Below are positions 47,601 to 49,013 of a stretch of 49,013 nt of DNA, piece by piece (the first letter of the stretch is position 1; each line of letters opens with the position of its first letter). The stretch spans positions 95,099 through 144,111 of the forward strand of contig NMRA01000038.1 of the NCBI GenBank assembly GCA_002633005.1, in the 5' to 3' direction. This DNA comes from Phoronis australis (Eukaryota; Phoronida; Phoronidae). Below the pieces are notes generated by a model that searched no databases, was not told the origin of the DNA, and saw nothing but the letters and a program-made list of their open reading frames with translations. Position numbers and translations under genes: made by a program.

Positions 47601-48283
47601 GTGTGGCTCGTATCACTTTTCCGTGGGACAACCCAGAAGTGCGAATATGGCACAAGAATGTACAAGAACCTCGCGTGTTGGTGGACAAGCCACACCAGCG
47701 CTGGGTACATTCATACTTCATACTCAAGACCACGGATCTAAGAAACTTTCAACTGAAGTTGCTTTTCTTCTATTTTCCTGTTTTTTGGGGGGATAAATTT
47801 TACTATTGTGATACGCAGTTCTATAATGGAAAGTTTCATGTGGCTGAAAATGTAGCCAAATGTCAAAATGAGGTAAATAATGGTTTTAAGCACTTTAAGA
47901 TTTAGGAAACATTAGAACCTGTCAATGACTGAATTCACAAACAGAGTTCCGTGAATTATTGTGAGAGCTGTACCAATATTCTCCACGTTATTCAGGATTC
48001 TACATGGGATTAAAGATACTATATATACCTTGGAAATCCTAGAGTGGCAGTATAACCATTAGCAATGCACAGAATGTACAAACAAGTGAAATGCTTTAAA
48101 ATAACATAAAAATGCACTTTCTTTTGTAAATAATAATTGTTAAGTCTAAATCACTTACAAACCTCAAATGCTCACTCACCAAATAGACCAACGATTAAAG
48201 AGAGTCCGAAACATATAAAGAACACCACAAACACCATGACGAACTGTCGCTTGTTGAGAGTGTATAGTCGCATCTGTACTGAT
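32599..48283 (-). CDS. TMEM181: TMEM181, multipass membrane protein (13 coding exons)
   Basis: Thirteen exons (48283-48180, 47058-46991, 45192-45102, 43324-43206, 42526-42404, 41665-41585, 39832-39733, 38803-38676, 37890-37741, 36725-36623, 35998-35774, 35315-35249, 32689-32599) join in one frame to give 479 aa from the ATG at 48273. Every boundary has GT-AG. The protein has a membrane segment at about 11-31, a lumenal domain (33-178) with two N-glycosylation sites (N42-A-T, N115-R-T) and a C122-x3-C126 pair, seven further membrane segments, and a short acidic tail. Blocks such as FNQQLW, LEIWFRFFF, FVAE-STHYQNSAEFLSFY and SMLNDSDE identify vertebrate TMEM181 (GPR178), a relative of Wntless. 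Its cellular role is poorly known; the human protein was reported as a host factor for cytolethal distending toxin. The beginning of the gene is not located: an acceptor precedes the first visible ATG, and vertebrate forms have more N-terminal sequence. Confidence 0.93.
33390..33660. repeat. Minisatellite, 18-bp unit GGATCCAGGATTACTTAT
   Basis: About a dozen diverged units of GGATCCAGGATTACTTAT, with GGGTCC variants, in the last intron of TMEM181. One more unit (34421-34450) lies on the far side of an inserted MITE, showing the array was once continuous. Confidence 0.8.
33661..34419. mobile_element. Harbinger-like MITE, 759 bp, TAA target duplication
   Basis: The ends GGGCTGTTCCAGTAAAATCC and, at the right, its inverted counterpart ending CTGGAACAGCCC match over about 36 bases, including a G8/C7 run. 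TAA flanks both sides (33658-33660 and 34420-34422), the 3-bp duplication typical of PIF/Harbinger elements. The interior has no transposase frame. The insertion splits the minisatellite, so it is younger than the array. Confidence 0.8.
35249..35315 (-). CDS. TMEM181: TMEM181 exon, acidic tail
   Basis: Encodes residues 428-449, ESQFRDNPVVSMLNDSDEEV. The acceptor TTGTTACAG|AA is itself the first unit of the adjoining minisatellite. The donor is TATGG|GTGAGT, phase 2. Confidence 0.9.
35316..35755. repeat. Minisatellite grown from a TMEM181 3' splice site
   Basis: Six to seven diverged units of roughly 45-70 bp run through the intron between 35774 and 35315, with the core GCAGACTCTGTAATACAGGGTTCTC and often AAGGTAGAGAGAGTTGAA. 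On the minus strand each unit carries TATTACAG, resembling the true acceptor TTGTTACAG of the neighbouring exon. Confidence 0.7.
35774..35998 (-). CDS. TMEM181: TMEM181 exon, last two membrane segments
   Basis: The largest coding exon, residues 353-427. It contains DLRLKFMTALMIIVLIISIA and then DNFVAEISTHYQNSAEFLSF, the best-conserved block in the protein. The acceptor is TTTTGCACAG|AT and the donor is ATTCG|GTGAGT, phase 1. Confidence 0.93.
36185..36485 (+). repeat. Old dispersed repeat, copy 3 of 3, intronic
   Basis: Shares CATAAAATGAGAACAAAATG, TGTAACACAG, GTGGCCCAATTA, AAAAAGTCAAATATTAAATTC and TTTCTACTTTCA with 1325-1655, plus a CATAACCTTAA end. It lies in a TMEM181 intron on the opposite strand to the gene. 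Confidence 0.55.
36623..36725 (-). CDS. TMEM181: TMEM181 exon, sixth segment
   Basis: Encodes residues 319-352, GFKVFFFVIGGLYLLYLAYL then RAYAELRSMPYF. The acceptor is CTTTGCAG|GG and the donor is CTTTG|GTGAGT, phase 1. Confidence 0.9.
37115..37405 (-). other. Unexplained open stretch inside a TMEM181 intron
   Basis: A 170-codon minus-strand open frame spans 37624-37112. Its downstream part starts after an acceptor-like CATTCCAATGCCAACAG and reads YYCCAVGCNSDVRRFDTVDK, followed by about 75 more residues. The CC-x3-C start recalls a zinc-finger beginning, but no later C-x2-H is seen. It may be a relic of a transposon or an unannotated exon. Confidence 0.3.
37741..37890 (-). CDS. TMEM181: TMEM181 exon, fifth segment
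   Basis: Encodes residues 269-318, RRFLPFYVPKLIIVGLIW through YNYRLDTGNFL. The acceptor is CATTTCAG|AA and the donor is TTTTTA|GTAAGT, phase 0. Confidence 0.9.
38676..38803 (-). CDS. TMEM181: TMEM181 exon, third and fourth segments
   Basis: Encodes residues 226-268, NPVFALTFLINSWLPG then FLCALLLFWLCIYHG. The donor AGACAG|GTAGGA gives phase 0 and joins the next exon in frame; an earlier GT (CATG|GTGTTA) would not. Confidence 0.87.
39595..39690. repeat. Degraded copies of a TMEM181 donor-site segment
   Basis: Two units of about 50 bp (ACTTACTAACTGCAA...TTTTAGTAA and ACTTACTAACTGCAACAGAAGA) resemble 39727-39765, which spans the end of the exon and its donor (ACTTACTATTGTACAGCAAC). They lie just inside the intron. 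Confidence 0.45.
39733..39832 (-). CDS. TMEM181: TMEM181 exon, cytosolic loop and third segment
   Basis: Encodes residues 193-225, CLFAHNLRRFSVRDW then a PLLLLYN segment. The acceptor is CTATTCTAG|TG and the donor is CAATA|GTAAGT, phase 1. Degraded copies of the donor end lie just downstream in the intron (39595-39690). Confidence 0.88.
40895..41037 (+). repeat. Two-copy tandem duplication in a TMEM181 intron
   Basis: GAAGTGTGGTGAGATGATTA...TATGACACTGT occurs at about 40975-41030 and, with a few changes, at 40900-40955, a unit of about 75 bp. No function is apparent. Confidence 0.6.
41585..41665 (-). CDS. TMEM181: TMEM181 exon, second membrane segment
   Basis: Encodes residues 166-192, including TNLEIWFRFFFLVLTFIAT, a near match to vertebrate TMEM181. 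The acceptor is TTAATTTCAG|TT and the donor is GCAACT|GTAAGT, phase 0. Confidence 0.9.
41699..41966 (+). repeat. Two-copy tandem duplication with CACTWRKTGGC core
   Basis: Two units of about 135 bp, each holding AGCATTGAA..., GGTATGCATA..., TCGTAAAA..GTCACT..GTGGC..A.AATACAGCAAA. The core belongs to the same repeat family as 43490-44660. Confidence 0.6.
42404..42526 (-). CDS. TMEM181: TMEM181 exon, lumenal domain
   Basis: Encodes residues 125-165 starting with SCDDIILLHLGYLKYSDY, with Cys126 completing the C-x3-C pair. The acceptor is GACTTTGTAG|TC and the donor is TTTTTT|GTAAGT, phase 0. Confidence 0.88.
43206..43324 (-). CDS. TMEM181: TMEM181 exon, lumenal domain with sequon
   Basis: Encodes residues 85-124, with VVDYHNRTRELRC: sequon N115-R-T and Cys122, the first of a C-x3-C pair. 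The acceptor is ATTTTCCAG|GT and the donor is GTTCA|GTAAGT, phase 0. Confidence 0.87.
43490..44660 (+). repeat. Diverged repeat cluster with CTCF-like cores
   Basis: At least six related units in the TMEM181 intron share AAAATTGYCACTAGRKGGCACR, and often AAATTTCATAAAAATC. Core positions are near 43510, 43655, 43855, 44184, 44302, 44450 and 44602. The copy at 44302-44315, CCACTAGGTGGCGC, fits the bilaterian CTCF core. Confidence 0.55.
43891..43974. repeat. Three-copy tandem repeat CCAATATTGGCCATATAATACTC
   Basis: About 28-bp units, each internally palindromic (CCAATATTGG, TGGCCA), three copies in a row within the larger cluster. Confidence 0.7.
45102..45192 (-). CDS. TMEM181: TMEM181 exon, lumenal domain
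   Basis: Encodes residues 55-84 including MSTFNQQLWLIASI, which matches the LSTYNQQLWL block of vertebrate TMEM181. The acceptor is CTTTTTCAG|AC and the donor is AAGTG|GTATGT, phase 1. Confidence 0.88.
45193..46990 (-). other. TMEM181 intron, nothing further seen
   Basis: AT-rich with short random open frames and no supported feature on either strand. Confidence 0.5.
46991..47058 (-). CDS. TMEM181: TMEM181 exon, start of lumenal domain
   Basis: Encodes residues 32-54 (GPPVVSQTVQNATALQ...), with the sequon N42-A-T. The acceptor is TTTAAG|GT and the donor is TTAAAG|GTAAGA, phase 0. Confidence 0.82.
47059..48179 (-). other. TMEM181 intron, nothing certain
   Basis: A plus-strand open frame at 47603-47905 (100 codons) has some coding-like composition in its first 40 codons, then becomes AT-rich. 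No domain is recognised. Confidence 0.4.
48180..48283 (-). CDS. TMEM181: TMEM181 first visible exon
   Basis: Encodes MRLYTLNKRQF and the first membrane segment (VFVVFFICFGLSLIVGLF). The acceptor is TATACTTTCAG|AT; the 10 bases before ATG (SVQ in frame) may be coding if an upstream exon exists. The donor is TATTTG|GTGAGT, phase 1. Confidence 0.85.
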
Positions 48284-48799
48284 CTGAAAGTATAATAGGA
48301 CACTTTGGTATAGCTCATCTGATGACTAAGTAGGCGTGCCCAAAATAAGCACACGGCAGAGGAGTACCAGTATTTGATCAAGTCTAATCTCAGCGTTAGA
48401 TTTATGGAAGGCCCTCTAATCTAAAAAGAAAGGATCACAAAACATAAAGAGCACTCATTCAAAAGGGGCGCACTTATGTATAATGAAATGATTTACAGGG
48501 GATCACAAAATGCAGACAAAATCTCAAACATTAAAGGCGAAGGCAACCTTTTTCGATGTCATTTTGAGCTAAAATAAGGTTGGTTGGTTATCCTAGACAT
48601 ATTTACCACTTAATTACAGCTTTTCGTAATTTTATTAATTACTCGTTCGCTACTCCGGAAGTGACGTTTTAGGAGGCAAGCATTTCGCGCCAATTTCTTT
48701 TCATATAGTCTGACTGTGAAAGCTGTCGAGTCAGTCATTGTTCTACCTCGGTTGTGTTAAGTTCCGTCATCGTTTGCTTTCATTTACTAGTCAGTCAAC
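48284..48799. promoter_or_regulatory. Region between TMEM181 and the THAP gene
   Basis: 516 bases separate the first visible TMEM181 exon from the divergent THAP start. TTTCGCGCC at 48683-48691 resembles an E2F site followed by a CCAAT box, and TGACGT is at 48662. These suit a promoter for the THAP gene. No upstream TMEM181 exon is identified here. Confidence 0.35.
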
Positions 48800-49013
48800 A
48801 TGCCACACTGTTGCTGCGTACCAGGATGTACTAATTATCGACTCACGCGCGCTTTGGGAGTACCTTTGCATCGCTTTCCGATGGATGACACACTTCGCCC
48901 TACTTGGCTCGTTCGTGTGAAGAACGCAGCGTTACCCGTCCACGCAACGTACAAAGCAGTGGAGAATTACCGTGTGTGTGGCAAGCACTTTCTGCCGTCC
49001 GATTACGAAAGGG
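48800..49013 (+). CDS. THAP zinc-finger protein, N-terminus (cut by window end)
   Basis: The frame opens at CAACATGCC and encodes 71 residues before the window ends. It has the THAP C2CH zinc finger at the N-terminus, as is usual for the family: C5-x4-C10, HRFP (24-27), the invariant Trp36, and C60-x2-H63 followed by Phe64. THAP domains are sequence-specific DNA-binding modules related to P-element transposase. Whether this is a host transcription factor or the start of a transposon-derived gene cannot be told without the C-terminal part. It is divergent to TMEM181. Confidence 0.88.
   Translation, partial: MPHCCCVPGCTNYRLTRALGVPLHRFPMDDTLRPTWLVRVKNAALPVHATYKAVENYRVCGKHFLPSDYER

Noticed and set aside
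47603-47905. 100-codon plus-strand open frame
   Set aside because: Only the first part looks coding-like and the rest is AT-rich; no domain, and it lies in a TMEM181 intron on the other strand.

Overview
The window is a piece of an animal nuclear genome. Genes are split by GT-AG introns, intergenic space is AT-rich and full of MITE-like repeats and minisatellites, and there is a 26-base scaffold gap (30592-30617). The one confidently named gene is a 13-exon TMEM181 homologue, a metazoan multipass membrane protein. Overused TACATGTA words and GGCGGAT-ended repeats resemble marine invertebrate genomes, but I cannot name the species.

Layout. Positions 1-5886 hold repeats only: a foldback at 60-228, old dispersed repeats, and a 470-bp inverted-repeat element at 4962-5431. 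Positions 5887-28327 carry a loose cluster of five paralogous genes that I do not recognise, in order +, +, +, -, +. Each has two exons. Exon 1 encodes a highly charged, probably coiled-coil N-terminus, and in four of the five ends near the motif DLLVxDYxPLP. A phase-1 intron follows. Exon 2 encodes a predicted all-helical domain of about 130 residues (signatures FT-x2-EL, FG-x-HP-x-KK-AL-LLL, DALNxRYLRL, TVExLxELC and LHxH) and a basic Ser/Thr-rich tail. The reconstructed proteins are 366, 326, 333, 389 and 392 aa, and all five splice joints restore frame. A stop-containing copy of part of exon 1 lies in the intron of the fifth gene. TGACGTCA-like words lie upstream of most copies.

Positions 28328-32598 are a repeat-bearing gap. 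From 48283 down to 32599 on the minus strand is TMEM181: 13 coding exons all joining in frame, giving 479 aa from the first visible ATG. Its introns hold a 759-bp Harbinger-like MITE inserted into an 18-bp minisatellite, a minisatellite built on the 3' splice site of one exon, a duplicated 5' splice-site segment, and a repeat family carrying a CTCF-like core. At the right edge (48800 onward, plus strand) a THAP zinc-finger gene begins and is cut by the window end.

The most likely undescribed item is the five-gene family: a lineage-expanded set of small coiled-coil plus helical-domain proteins with one conserved architecture, one fixed intron position and possibly a shared promoter word. No function can be assigned from the sequence.
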